DNA of 41,325 nucleotides from a virus, in the IMG/VR virus record IMGVR_UViG_3300027782_002219, positions 1-41,325 of that record; one strand, 5' to 3'. The position numbers were made by a program, and so were the translations under genes. How positions within the stretch are numbered: the first letter of the stretch is position 1; every line of letters begins with the position of its first letter. The notes beneath the pieces are model-generated. The model had not been told where the DNA came from, did no database searches, and was given only the letters and a program-made list of their open reading frames with translations. This document shows positions 7,723-14,135 of this stretch, in pieces.

Positions 7723-8419
7723 AATTTTCAACTGTGCCAGTGCCAGCAACGATGCCTGTACAGTGGATTTCATCTAATTCCACCAATAAGTCTTTGTTTA
7801 TATTGACAAAGTGGGCATGTTCCGTATCGATTCTGGTTTGAAGAACCAATGAGATATTATGTTCACACATTTTCATGTAGTCATCCATCAGAGTTGGACA
7901 GAAAGAAAACATACGGGTAATCAGCAGATCGGTGGCAAATTCCTTGCGAGAATCTGACAACCAAGTAGGAATACGTTTCTTGAACACATACTTACCTTCT
8001 ACCATATGTTGCTCAACATCAAATCCATCGGTCAAATCAGTTCTGGCAGATATTTTGAATATTCGTTCAACACCAGTCATAACATCTTTCATGCTTTCAT
8101 CTTGCTGTAGAAGCATCAAAGTTTTTAGTATCAAAAGATTTTCCGCTTCACTTTTACGATGATTGATTGCCAATTCAGTTATCTGTGGATCAGTAGAAAA
8201 ATCAGCAGCATAGTTAGCAAAATCTGAAAGTGCTTTTACCTTTTCTACTTCAAGTTTATGTGGTGATCCATCTGCCAAAAGAATGATTGCATTTGGAAGA
8301 TGGTTTCGCAATGTCATCAAACCTTTTATGGTCTGTTGAAATCTATCTGATCTTTTGATTACACCCATGTCAGCATTTATTGCTGAGGTTACGATAATTA
8401 ATATTTTATTTGTGTTCAT
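7718..8419 (-). CDS. Putative glycan-cassette protein, glycosyltransferase-like (233 aa)
   Basis: The N-terminus (KILIIVTSAINADMGVIKRSDRFQQT) and a following NAIILLADGS strand suggest a Rossmann-like or GT-A-like nucleotide-sugar fold. FKISARTDLTDGFD in the middle resembles phage and bacterial glycosyltransferase-like proteins that carry FKISGRY-type motifs. I cannot name a family with confidence. The gene is the last of a run of sugar-related genes and overlaps the upstream nucleotidyltransferase by ATGA, which supports a shared pathway. No signal peptide or membrane segment is present, so it acts in the cytoplasm. Confidence 0.65.
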   Translation of the reverse strand: MNTNKILIIVTSAINADMGVIKRSDRFQQTIKGLMTLRNHLPNAIILLADGSPHKLEVEKVKALSDFANYAADFSTDPQITELAINHRKSEAENLLILKTLMLLQQDESMKDVMTGVERIFKISARTDLTDGFDVEQHMVEGKYVFKKRIPTWLSDSRKEFATDLLITRMFSFCPTLMDDYMKMCEHNISLVLQTRIDTEHAHFVNINKDLLVELDEIHCTGIVAGTGTVENY

Positions 8420-9441
8420 AGATAATTTGCCACCTGATCTTTATCTCTTTCCACATTAATTGCAGTAGCACGTGGAAAAGGATTTGCGCTGTTAAAATCG
8501 TTAATCAATATACGTCTGGTATTCTGTAACCCCATAATCAGTTCAAAGTTATGGAATCCAAGTGATACTAACATGCTATACGTCAGTCTCTCTACATCTT
8601 TTGGTCTTGCTGTTGTGAATACGAACTGTGCTCCATTCTTTTGATATTCTAAAAGTATATCTAAAGTTTTCCGCATTGGTACGATTGGTGAATCAAAACT
8701 CTTACCACCAACACGTCCTTGTGATTCAATTATAGTACCATCGATATCACAAAAGATTACTGGTCTGTCGTTGTATTCAAACCAATCTGCTGCTGTACCA
8801 ACATCAACATAATTAGTCACCATTTTTTCTGTAAAGATATGACCATTGTGTAGGCATCGTTGAATAACATCGGAAACAAATATTTCATTTTGTGTGTCCA
8901 ACTCTTCAAATGCTTCACAGAACAATCTAACACTTGAGAATTTATAACCACCAACACAGAATGTATCTGATACCACATTCTTCTCAATGATATCTGTAAT
9001 GATACCCTGTTCGTTGGCAATAACAAAACTCTTGGAAGATAGTTTCTTTAATACCTCATGTTGTGCAATATTAGATACACAAACATAATTACCTTCTGAC
9101 ACTTCATGGTCAAAGAAATTGTCGCAGTCTTTAATTAAAAGTTCTGCATCAGGATCGATAGTTGAATTCTTGATTATCTGGTAGACTGTATCGGCAGGAC
9201 CTCTGGTCATCTTATCGATGATACAAATTTTTGCTGTGTCTTTGAATTCGTGCAGCAAATAATCAGATGCGGAATGGTGAGCATCATGATCTTTGAGAAT
9301 ACCAATCGTAATGTTGTGGCCTTCATATGGTTCTAATGCTCTTTGTATCATCATCTTGTGACCATAATCATACAACAAATACTTTGGTTTCATATCAGGG
9401 AATCTAGTAGATGCTCCTGCTGCAGGTACAATTATTTCCAT
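8416..9441 (-). CDS. Sugar nucleotidyltransferase / HAD phosphatase fusion (341 aa)
   Basis: Residues 1-220 are a sugar-1-phosphate nucleotidyltransferase-like domain: IIVPAAGASTRFPDMKPKYL is the glycine-rich NTP-binding signature with the following lysine, LLIKDCDNFF supplies an acidic metal site, and VDVGTAADW is a typical C-terminal motif. Residues about 226-335 are a HAD-superfamily phosphatase: motif I VIFCDIDGTI (catalytic D232 and D234), motif II FTTARP and motif IV ILINDFNS. One polypeptide could therefore both activate a sugar phosphate and dephosphorylate a pathway intermediate, as in heptose or capsule precursor pathways, where these activities are usually separate proteins. The substrate is not readable. 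It sits between a kinase-fold gene and a glycosyltransferase-like gene. Confidence 0.82.
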   Translation of the reverse strand: MEIIVPAAGASTRFPDMKPKYLLYDYGHKMMIQRALEPYEGHNITIGILKDHDAHHSASDYLLHEFKDTAKICIIDKMTRGPADTVYQIIKNSTIDPDAELLIKDCDNFFDHEVSEGNYVCVSNIAQHEVLKKLSSKSFVIANEQGIITDIIEKNVVSDTFCVGGYKFSSVRLFCEAFEELDTQNEIFVSDVIQRCLHNGHIFTEKMVTNYVDVGTAADWFEYNDRPVIFCDIDGTIIESQGRVGGKSFDSPIVPMRKTLDILLEYQKNGAQFVFTTARPKDVERLTYSMLVSLGFHNFELIMGLQNTRRILINDFNSANPFPRATAINVERDKDQVANYL

Positions 9442-10178
9442 AATCTTTTAATCTCTTTTATAATAAATTTATGATTGCTATCACCAGGTTGTGTGTGACG
9501 ATATACTCGCAACAACATAAGAATCAAAATATAATCATTCTTTGCAAGTGGGAATCTCTCTAATACTTTGTCCTGTAGATTTCTTAACTTAACATCAAGT
9601 TTAAGTGTATCATCTCTTAGGAACCATTTACATTCTAAATCTTGCCGTAACTTTGCAATGTCAAATATGTAGGAATTATATTCAATGGTAACCGCATCTA
9701 TCATTATAAACTTATCTTCAGAAAACATCAAGTTCTCTAAGGTAAAATCACCATGATATTGTGACCGTGGAAGTTCTTTTGGTAATCGAGTAATCAACTC
9801 ATCCTTAGAAAAAGGTAGATCAGTTGCCGAATCTACCCAATCCAACTTTTGATGGTATACACCAGTATAGTCATATAGTACCGAACTTTTCGCAAAACTA
9901 TTAAGTGTCTCAACAATGAAACCAGCAAGTTTATTGATGGTATTCATTTTTAAATACTCTTTCATGTCAAGACCATGGACGTATTCCATGTCCATGAAAG
10001 TCTCACCATCAGTATTTAATATGCAGGGTACATCATAAAACTCACGAAACAAATCTTGCAGTCTCTCTACGTTTCTTTTAACATCACCAGATTTATGTAC
10101 ATACAGTTTATCATTCGATTGTAATAAATGAATTTTGTTTCCTGAATGGCCCTTCAGTTCTTTTATTATTTTAACCAT
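9432..10178 (-). CDS. Protein-kinase-fold small-molecule (sugar?) phosphotransferase (248 aa)
   Basis: The catalytic loop YHGDFTLENLMF (H142, D144, N149) followed by the metal-binding IMIDA (D161) is the signature of aminoglycoside/choline/ethanolamine-type kinases. An N-terminal ATP lobe is suggested by KIHLLQSNDKLYVHKS. It lies directly upstream of, and overlaps, the nucleotidyltransferase/HAD fusion, so a kinase that phosphorylates a sugar or alcohol for nucleotide activation is the simplest reading. An antibiotic-resistance role is unlikely given the context. The exact substrate is unknown. Confidence 0.75.
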   Translation of the reverse strand: MVKIIKELKGHSGNKIHLLQSNDKLYVHKSGDVKRNVERLQDLFREFYDVPCILNTDGETFMDMEYVHGLDMKEYLKMNTINKLAGFIVETLNSFAKSSVLYDYTGVYHQKLDWVDSATDLPFSKDELITRLPKELPRSQYHGDFTLENLMFSEDKFIMIDAVTIEYNSYIFDIAKLRQDLECKWFLRDDTLKLDVKLRNLQDKVLERFPLAKNDYILILMLLRVYRHTQPGDSNHKFIIKEIKRLWK

Positions 10179-10879
10179 TCTGCATAGTCATCCCGAATTA
10201 AAGAATGCGGGGTACCATTATATTCCCCTGGTGGGAAAGGATGATTGATATCACAATACACTAGATTTTCACCAACCAAACCATACTTTTTCCAATTAGC
10301 ACTCATAAAATCTTCACACATATACTGTACGCCTGAATCGTAGAACTCATCAATATGTTCTACTGCTCTGGCATACTTGTCCATATTCTCAGAGGAAGAG
10401 AATGCAAACTGATCATTACCAAAATCTCTTGTTGGTACCATGCGACAATTTGGAATGTAAAGTTTACTGTTGTCCAACTCACCAAATGGTATTCGTGCAT
10501 TGATAGCAAAATCAGGTCGTGAACGAATCACCCAATCAAACTTTTCATAGAGGGTACTTTCCCATCGTTTTTTAGTTGCCATACACCAATGAATGCCATG
10601 CAACTGAGCAAGAGTTGACATTCGTCCATCTTTCACTTTCCAGTTAGGTGATGATGGTGGTGTGTTAGGATATCTACTAAAATCAACATTAAGATTTGGT
10701 TCTACAATATAATCAACAGGTTTATAGAGTTCTATTATCTTTTCATGTAATTTTTCTTCTGTTTCCCATGTGTGGAAGAATACAGTTACATCATTACCAT
10801 CAAGAATATTCTTTTTATGAAACTCATAACCTGCTTCCACACTTCGTGCTTGACCAACTAAACATAATGCTATCTTCAT
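10166..10879 (-). CDS. Putative glycosyltransferase-like protein (237 aa)
   Basis: The N-terminus MKIALCLVGQARSVEAGYEF and the segments VTVFFHTWE and FDWVIRSRPDFAIN resemble a family of bacterial and viral glycan-biosynthesis proteins with a nucleotide-diphospho-sugar transferase-like fold. RSRPDFAIN takes the place of the DxD-containing strand. The protein has no membrane anchor. It is bound by ATGA overlap to the methyltransferase upstream and overlaps the kinase downstream, consistent with one pathway. The family assignment is by resemblance only. Confidence 0.65.
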   Translation of the reverse strand: MKIALCLVGQARSVEAGYEFHKKNILDGNDVTVFFHTWETEEKLHEKIIELYKPVDYIVEPNLNVDFSRYPNTPPSSPNWKVKDGRMSTLAQLHGIHWCMATKKRWESTLYEKFDWVIRSRPDFAINARIPFGELDNSKLYIPNCRMVPTRDFGNDQFAFSSSENMDKYARAVEHIDEFYDSGVQYMCEDFMSANWKKYGLVGENLVYCDINHPFPPGEYNGTPHSLIRDDYAEWLK

Positions 10880-11595
10880 AGATCACGTCCAATATTTACT
10901 TTGTTGTCTGTAATACCAAAAGGTTTCAATGCTTCTCTTTCAAATACAACCATGCTGTTGTAGAATGCCACAGAATACAAACAATGATAGTTTGATAGAA
11001 CTTCTGGCATAATTGGTGAACCTTGAAAATGTTGTTGATTCAAAATATCTGTGGTACGTTTAGCATGTTCAGTGAATGTGTTAGCACCACGGAATGTGCC
11101 ACCCCAAGGGTGTGGCCAATAACTTGTGTGTGTATCTTCACAAATATAAACACCGCCTACATTCAATTTTGGAAATAGTTTATTCAACGTAGTAATCTGA
11201 TGATTCATTATATGCGAACCATCATCAATCACAATATCAAAACCATTTTTATCTGCTAGAAACTTATCCCAAAATGCTGGATTGCCTTGATCACCCATCA
11301 CAATTTCTACATTACCATCATACTCATATTTTTTACATTCTTCGTTGATATCGATACCAACAACTTGAGTGCCTTCACCAAAGTATTTTAACCACATCTC
11401 AATTGAACCACCACCAAGAACACCAATCTCTAGAATTCGTGGTGCTTTACCAATAAACTTGCTTAGATGTCGTTCATAAACATCAAAGTATCCAGACCAT
11501 TTTGTAGAACCTTTTTCTAGATTCCAGAAAATCTCTTTTAGTTTAAGTTTAGGTGGAGATTCATCATCACTGATATACATTTTTTCATAGACCAT
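10876..11595 (-). CDS. SAM-dependent (sugar O-)methyltransferase-like protein (239 aa)
   Basis: Class I methyltransferase motif I RILEIGVLGGGSIEMW (about residues 53-68), then VVGIDIN (motif II acidic residue), GDQGNPAFW and FDIVIDDGSH with a metal- or substrate-binding DDGSH. This is typical of the CmcI/rhamnosyl O-methyltransferase (Methyltransf_24-like) group found in glycan and antibiotic clusters. I chose the ATG at 11595 because GAGGAG lies seven bases upstream; the longer frame would need a TTG that is itself part of this ribosome binding site. The gene overlaps the upstream glycosyltransferase-like gene by 11 bases. It probably methylates a sugar made by this cassette, but the acceptor is unknown. 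Confidence 0.8.
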   Translation of the reverse strand: MVYEKMYISDDESPPKLKLKEIFWNLEKGSTKWSGYFDVYERHLSKFIGKAPRILEIGVLGGGSIEMWLKYFGEGTQVVGIDINEECKKYEYDGNVEIVMGDQGNPAFWDKFLADKNGFDIVIDDGSHIMNHQITTLNKLFPKLNVGGVYICEDTHTSYWPHPWGGTFRGANTFTEHAKRTTDILNQQHFQGSPIMPEVLSNYHCLYSVAFYNSMVVFEREALKPFGITDNKVNIGRDL

Positions 11596-12472
11596 TATAT
11601 TTCTCCTCAATTATTTTCTTCCACTCAGGGACACGATCATACTGATGTACTATAGTATACTCTATTCCTTCTGAAGTTACAATTTTATCTCCATCTAATT
11701 TCGGTGATGGTTCAAGTAAGAATGGTCGGAACTGTTCCAATTTACTTGGATCGGCAGTTGTACCTAGTTGACATGCCCAACCATCTTCTGATTGTGTATA
11801 TTTGGATGTTTTCAAATATGGATGCTGAGATATCAGAAAATTGAATGTGGATTGGTCACAGATTTTAATTGGACGACCAAGACACGATGCAAAGATATTC
11901 ATACACAAATCTTTCATGGCATATCCACGACCAGCAAGAACACCTACATTGTAAATGATATTGTCTTTGAAATCCTCATAGATTTGTGTTCCAAATGTTT
12001 CTTTAAGGTTTTGGTTACCCCACGGTTCATCTTTATATTTCATACTCTCGGAAGAGAATACTAGATTACCTTTATTAAATTGAGATGATGGATGAGATAT
12101 ATGCATTTGGTCAAAAGTATGACCTAAATTTTCATCCAACCATAAAGATGGATTCTTTTGAAAGATAACATCCTTGACATCCGTAGTGATAACATAACGG
12201 TAGTCATTGTTCTTGAGGTGTTGGTAAATGTGATAGAATCTCTCAACATGAACCATCATGTTAGATTTATATGACAGATTACCATTAGCATCTTGACCAA
12301 ATGCAATAATATCAAAATCTGCTTCAGTAACTTTATTTGCAGTTTCTTTATCACAGTTCATCAAAATTAGAACTTTATCACCAGTAAACCCCGATGCATT
12401 AATTGAGTTTACCCAATACTTTAATTGCGACCAATTGTAATTAGTCGCACATCCTACTATCAAATCTTTCAT
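11585..12472 (-). CDS. Putative glycosyltransferase, GT-A-like (295 aa)
   Basis: The N-terminus MKDLIVGCATNYNWSQLKYW, the YRYVITTDVKDVIFQKNP segment carrying D-x-x-D in place of a DxD metal site, and a C-terminal VHQYDRVPEWKK are shared with glycosyltransferase-like proteins found in polysaccharide loci and in some large phages. There are no transmembrane segments. It is the first gene of the sugar cassette, with GGAG about six bases before the ATG at 12472. The donor and acceptor sugars are not readable. Confidence 0.7.
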   Translation of the reverse strand: MKDLIVGCATNYNWSQLKYWVNSINASGFTGDKVLILMNCDKETANKVTEADFDIIAFGQDANGNLSYKSNMMVHVERFYHIYQHLKNNDYRYVITTDVKDVIFQKNPSLWLDENLGHTFDQMHISHPSSQFNKGNLVFSSESMKYKDEPWGNQNLKETFGTQIYEDFKDNIIYNVGVLAGRGYAMKDLCMNIFASCLGRPIKICDQSTFNFLISQHPYLKTSKYTQSEDGWACQLGTTADPSKLEQFRPFLLEPSPKLDGDKIVTSEGIEYTIVHQYDRVPEWKKIIEEKYNGL

Positions 12473-12483
12473 AACAACTCCAG

Positions 12484-12762
12484 TTAATTATAAATTAGTT
12501 CCCTGTTATCCTCAATCAATGCTATAATCGCATGAGTACCTATTTTGACTTGTTCTTCAGTTAGATTCAAACCATAAGCATCACTTACTAAATGTAACAC
12601 CTCATGAAATACTGCTATTCGTTGTGTCTGCTCGGTATGATCTTTGTTGATAGAAATTAGTTGGCGATTGAAATCTGCTGTTCCAACCAACCCATTCATT
12701 TCTTCTGTAGATTTCATTGCAATGCTATAATCAATACCTGCTATTTTAATTGTGTCTTTCAC
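12484..12762 (-). CDS. Small HExxH metallopeptidase-like protein (92 aa)
   Basis: A 92-residue protein with the zinc motif FHEVLHLVSD (H53, E54, H57) in a helix, as in ImmA/IrrE-like and SprT-like peptidases. It is much shorter than full ImmA proteins and shows no clear third ligand. The start is GTG, overlapping the upstream stop as GTGA, so it is translationally coupled to the packaged-type gene before it. Possible roles are cleavage of a host regulator or of a phage protein; neither is shown by the sequence. Confidence 0.75.
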   Translation of the reverse strand: MKDTIKIAGIDYSIAMKSTEEMNGLVGTADFNRQLISINKDHTEQTQRIAVFHEVLHLVSDAYGLNLTEEQVKIGTHAIIALIEDNRELIYN

Positions 12763-13163
12763 TTTTTATATTTCTTATATAGTTTCTTACTTTGACCAGG
12801 AGTATCACTTAAATATTTGTCTCTAAGTTCTGGTCTACCCCACTCACCAGCACCTGCTTTTGAAACAAACTCTTGCTTTTCACGGATTGGTTTATTCATC
12901 ATATATGCCATGTCCGCTTTGTTACTGAATTCTTTTACCCAACTAAACTTTGTTGAAGCAGGAATCCATTTTTGACCAAGACTGTTCTTACCTCTAGCAA
13001 AATCACTATCAACCATTAACCAATCTTTGTCTTTACTGAATGCAACTGTATGTGCTTTTTTCAGTAACCGAACAATCTTTCCCGTCTTTTCTAGTTTACC
13101 TAGAGTTATTACGTCCTTGTCATATATATTCGTTTCGAATAAATGTTCTTTAAAAGTTTTCAT
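12759..13163 (-). CDS. Small protein with T4-like capsid-targeting N-terminus (134 aa)
   Basis: The ATG at 13163 forms an ATGA overlap with the upstream carrier gene, the usual arrangement in this operon, so I prefer it over the in-frame ATG at 13184. From this start the protein begins MKTFKEHLFE|T, nearly the same layout as T4 MKTYQEFIAE|A with an LxE cleavage triplet. The remaining 124 residues are basic and end in LSDTPGQSKKLYKKYKK; a W-G-R-P-E-L segment precedes this. I recognise no catalytic motif. It is probably carried in the head if the peptide works as in T4. Confidence 0.7.
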   Translation of the reverse strand: MKTFKEHLFETNIYDKDVITLGKLEKTGKIVRLLKKAHTVAFSKDKDWLMVDSDFARGKNSLGQKWIPASTKFSWVKEFSNKADMAYMMNKPIREKQEFVSKAGAGEWGRPELRDKYLSDTPGQSKKLYKKYKK

Positions 13164-13483
13164 ACGGCAAAAGAAGAACCACATCCACAGGTTGCTTTGA
13201 CATTAGGGTTACGAATAGTAAAGTTTGCACCTGCTAAACTTTGAGTATAATCTAATTCTGATTCATTCAAATACTGTAAACTCACACTGTCTACAACGAC
13301 TGAAATCCCATCTTTGTCAAAAACAAAATCATCTTCCGCTGGAGGTAATTCTTCTAGTGAGAAACCATATTGAAACCCTGTGCAACCACCACCTTGAACA
13401 AAGACCCGCAACTTGAGTGTTGGATCTTCTTCTTCAATAATATTTTTGATTTTCTTTGCTGCTTCTGTTGTGATAGTAATCAT
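13160..13483 (-). CDS. erpA-like: A-type Fe-S carrier, ErpA/IscA-like (107 aa)
   Basis: A full-length HesB/IscA/ErpA family protein with the three cluster-binding cysteines C34 (GGGCTGFQYGF), C99 and C101 (TCGCGSSFAV). The GGGCTGFQYGF wording and the DSVSLQYL segment are closer to ErpA than to E. coli IscA. Such carriers pass [2Fe-2S] or [4Fe-4S] clusters from the IscU scaffold to apoproteins. The gene directly follows iscU with an ATGA overlap, so the two are made together. No cysteine desulfurase (IscS) or HscA/B is encoded here, so sulfur would come from the host. All key residues are intact and the gene looks functional. Confidence 0.93.
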   Translation of the reverse strand: MITITTEAAKKIKNIIEEEDPTLKLRVFVQGGGCTGFQYGFSLEELPPAEDDFVFDKDGISVVVDSVSLQYLNESELDYTQSLAGANFTIRNPNVKATCGCGSSFAV

Positions 13484-13863
13484 TGGATATATTTTTCCTT
13501 ATAATCCTTTATTGCTGCTTTGATTGCATCTTCTGCTAGAATAGAACAATGTATCTTCACAGGAGGTAGAGCAAGTTCTTCTGCTATGTGAGTATTCATT
13601 ATGAGTGCTGCTTCATCAAGTGTCTTACCCTTGACCCATTCAGTTACTAACGATGAGGATGCTATTGCAGAACCGCAGCCGTATGTTTTAAACTTTGCAT
13701 CTTCAATAATTCCATCATCACTTACTTTGATCTGTAGCCGCATAACATCACCACACGCAGGCGCACCTACCATACCTGTTCCAACTCGTTTTATTTCTTT
13801 CGCAAATACGCCAACATTTCTTGGATTCTCATAGTGATCTAATACTTTGTCGGAGTATGCCAT
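13480..13863 (-). CDS. iscU: IscU Fe-S cluster scaffold protein (127 aa)
   Basis: Almost the whole length can be aligned by eye to bacterial IscU. The cluster ligands C37 (GAPACGD), C63 (KTYGCGSAIASSS) and C106 (KIHCSILAEDA) have the same numbering as in E. coli IscU, D39 is present, and the HscA-recognition LPPVK motif is intact at residues 99-103. It assembles [2Fe-2S] clusters with host IscS. The sequence has stayed so close to a proteobacterial chromosomal gene that recent acquisition from a host is likely; GVFAKEIKRVGTG at residues 18-30 is the most divergent part. It overlaps its neighbours (TAATG upstream, ATGA downstream) inside a late operon. Confidence 0.96.
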   Translation of the reverse strand: MAYSDKVLDHYENPRNVGVFAKEIKRVGTGMVGAPACGDVMRLQIKVSDDGIIEDAKFKTYGCGSAIASSSLVTEWVKGKTLDEAALIMNTHIAEELALPPVKIHCSILAEDAIKAAIKDYKEKYIQ

Positions 13864-14135
13864 TATCCCCTCGTTAAGGTTAATATTTTCTGTATCTGTT
13901 TCTCAATGATTGGACCACGATTAGGCCAATGAATATATGGTTGTGTCTGTGACTTTAAAAGATTGGTCAGAAAAGGCATGATAATCTTTTCTACTTGTGC
14001 CAATCTTGTTTTGTATTCTTCTACCGTTTCATCTTTCTCTGCAATGACTGCATCATACTCTGCCTCATCAACTGTGGTAAATCCAAAGTCATCATCACCA
14101 TACTCTGCCATAATTTTGTTTATATCGTATTCCAT
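13863..14135 (-). CDS. Conserved small T4-like phage protein, unknown function (90 aa)
   Basis: A 90-residue protein: an acidic N-terminus (MAEYGDDDFGFTTVDEAEYD), a helix likely to form a coiled coil (KDETVEEYKTRLAQVEKIIMP), and a C-terminal YIHWPNRGPIIEKQIQKIL block. The WPNR...I..QI.KIL pattern is one that I associate with small proteins of T4-like phages of aquatic bacteria. Their function is not known to me. It is joined by TAATG overlaps to the RNA-ligase-like gene upstream and to iscU downstream. Confidence 0.75.
   Translation of the reverse strand: MEYDINKIMAEYGDDDFGFTTVDEAEYDAVIAEKDETVEEYKTRLAQVEKIIMPFLTNLLKSQTQPYIHWPNRGPIIEKQIQKILTLTRG

Noticed and set aside
11595-11610. Longer TTG start for the O-methyltransferase-like gene
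   Set aside because: The TTG is part of the GAGGAG ribosome binding site that serves the ATG at 11595.
13163-13184. Upstream ATG (MWFFFCR...) for the 134-aa gene
   Set aside because: It has no ribosome binding site and would overlap the Fe-S carrier gene more deeply; the ATG at 13163 makes the usual ATGA overlap and exposes the targeting-like peptide.
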